Source: Bifidobacterium sp. ESL0784
GTDB taxonomy: Bacteria > Actinomycetota > Actinomycetes > Actinomycetales > Bifidobacteriaceae
DNA length: 64,000 bases
Assembly (NCBI RefSeq): GCF_029433295.1
Contig: NZ_JAQTHV010000002.1
Span: 1 to 64,000, forward strand
Direction: 5' to 3'
In this document: one piece after another, positions 63,930 through 64,000 of the stretch
Numbering within the stretch: position 1 is the stretch's first letter
Layout of the letters: each line of letters begins with the position of its first letter
Translations under genes and position numbers: made by a program
The notes under the pieces: model-generated
What the model saw: the letters and a program-made list of their open reading frames with translations, nothing else
The model's database searches: none
Told to the model about the DNA's origin: nothing

Positions 63930-64000
63930 ATGGGTAATGCACCATTGCAAGTCGTCGGAGCCGCGATAAGAAGGGGCGGCGCAATTCTTTGCGCACAAAG
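63930..64000 (+). CDS. Nudix hydrolase, MutT-like (start only, cut by window end)
   Basis: ATG at 63930 opens a frame of 23 codons to the window end: MGNAPLQVVGAAIRRGGAIL then CAQ. This is the first strand of a MutT/NudG-type Nudix domain (VVGAAI ... GAILCAQR in the family). AAGGA lies ten bases upstream. The Nudix box itself lies outside the window. The enzyme probably cleans oxidised or modified nucleoside triphosphates. Confidence 0.65.
   Translation, partial: MGNAPLQVVGAAIRRGGAILCAQ

Overview
The window looks like chromosome of a Bifidobacterium or close relative. The evidence is a high-GC genome with AAGGAGG-type ribosome binding sites, a type I-E CRISPR repeat of the kind found in actinobacteria, intracellular GH3/GH42/GH30 glycosidases beside MFS sugar transporters with TetR regulators, anaerobic ribonucleotide reductase (nrdD/nrdG), pntAB, and bifidobacterial-style paired ABC exporters. 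The species cannot be fixed from sequence alone. No phage structural genes, transposases or insertion sequences were seen.

Layout. 1-1115: a CRISPR array read on the minus strand, with its AT-rich leader at 1116-1237 and no cas genes in the window. 1.2-4.9 kb: a copper module (copA with a C-terminal YHS domain, a membrane-anchored cupredoxin, a CsoR-type operator, divergent csoR). 5.1-11.8 kb: a minus-strand nucleoside salvage operon made of a fused ECF S-T protein, two ECF ATPases, a ribokinase, a nucleoside hydrolase and an MFS carrier. 12.2-16.2 kb: a heterodimeric ABC exporter with one degenerate ATP site. 16.5-29.1 kb: two paralogous MFS/TetR pairs around a glutamate-cysteine ligase-like gene and an intracellular glycosidase operon (GH30, GH42, GH3). 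29.3-39.2 kb: an old-yellow-enzyme reductase, a 1694-residue protein fusing two dehydratase-activase ATPases to a dehydratase-like part, nrdG and nrdD. 39.5-46.7 kb: xseA-xseB, an unusual pair of 105-bp hairpin repeats, a small basic protein, pntAB and an endonuclease/exonuclease/phosphatase-family membrane protein. 47-50.2 kb: isoaspartyl peptidase, a solute-binding lipoprotein, tRNA-Arg(CCT). 50.4-56.5 kb: a probable AraC-controlled set of two paralogous esterases, an organophosphate antiporter and a histidine-phosphatase-like protein. 56.8-64 kb: an accessory stretch with a DUF4391 protein, a Vsr endonuclease with a long KSGKS-repeat tail, a BASS carrier, a Gfo/Idh oxidoreductase, three palindromes at exact 40-bp spacing beside a decayed DUF4143 ATPase, an AT-rich AIPR defence gene, and the start of a MutT-type Nudix gene.

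The strongest unexplained signals are the matching 28-bp sites in front of the esterase/antiporter/AraC genes, the 105-bp repeats whose hairpins differ in sequence but stay paired, the 40-bp-spaced palindrome triplet, the giant activase-dehydratase fusion, and an in-frame internal start that could release the YHS domain of CopA as a separate peptide.
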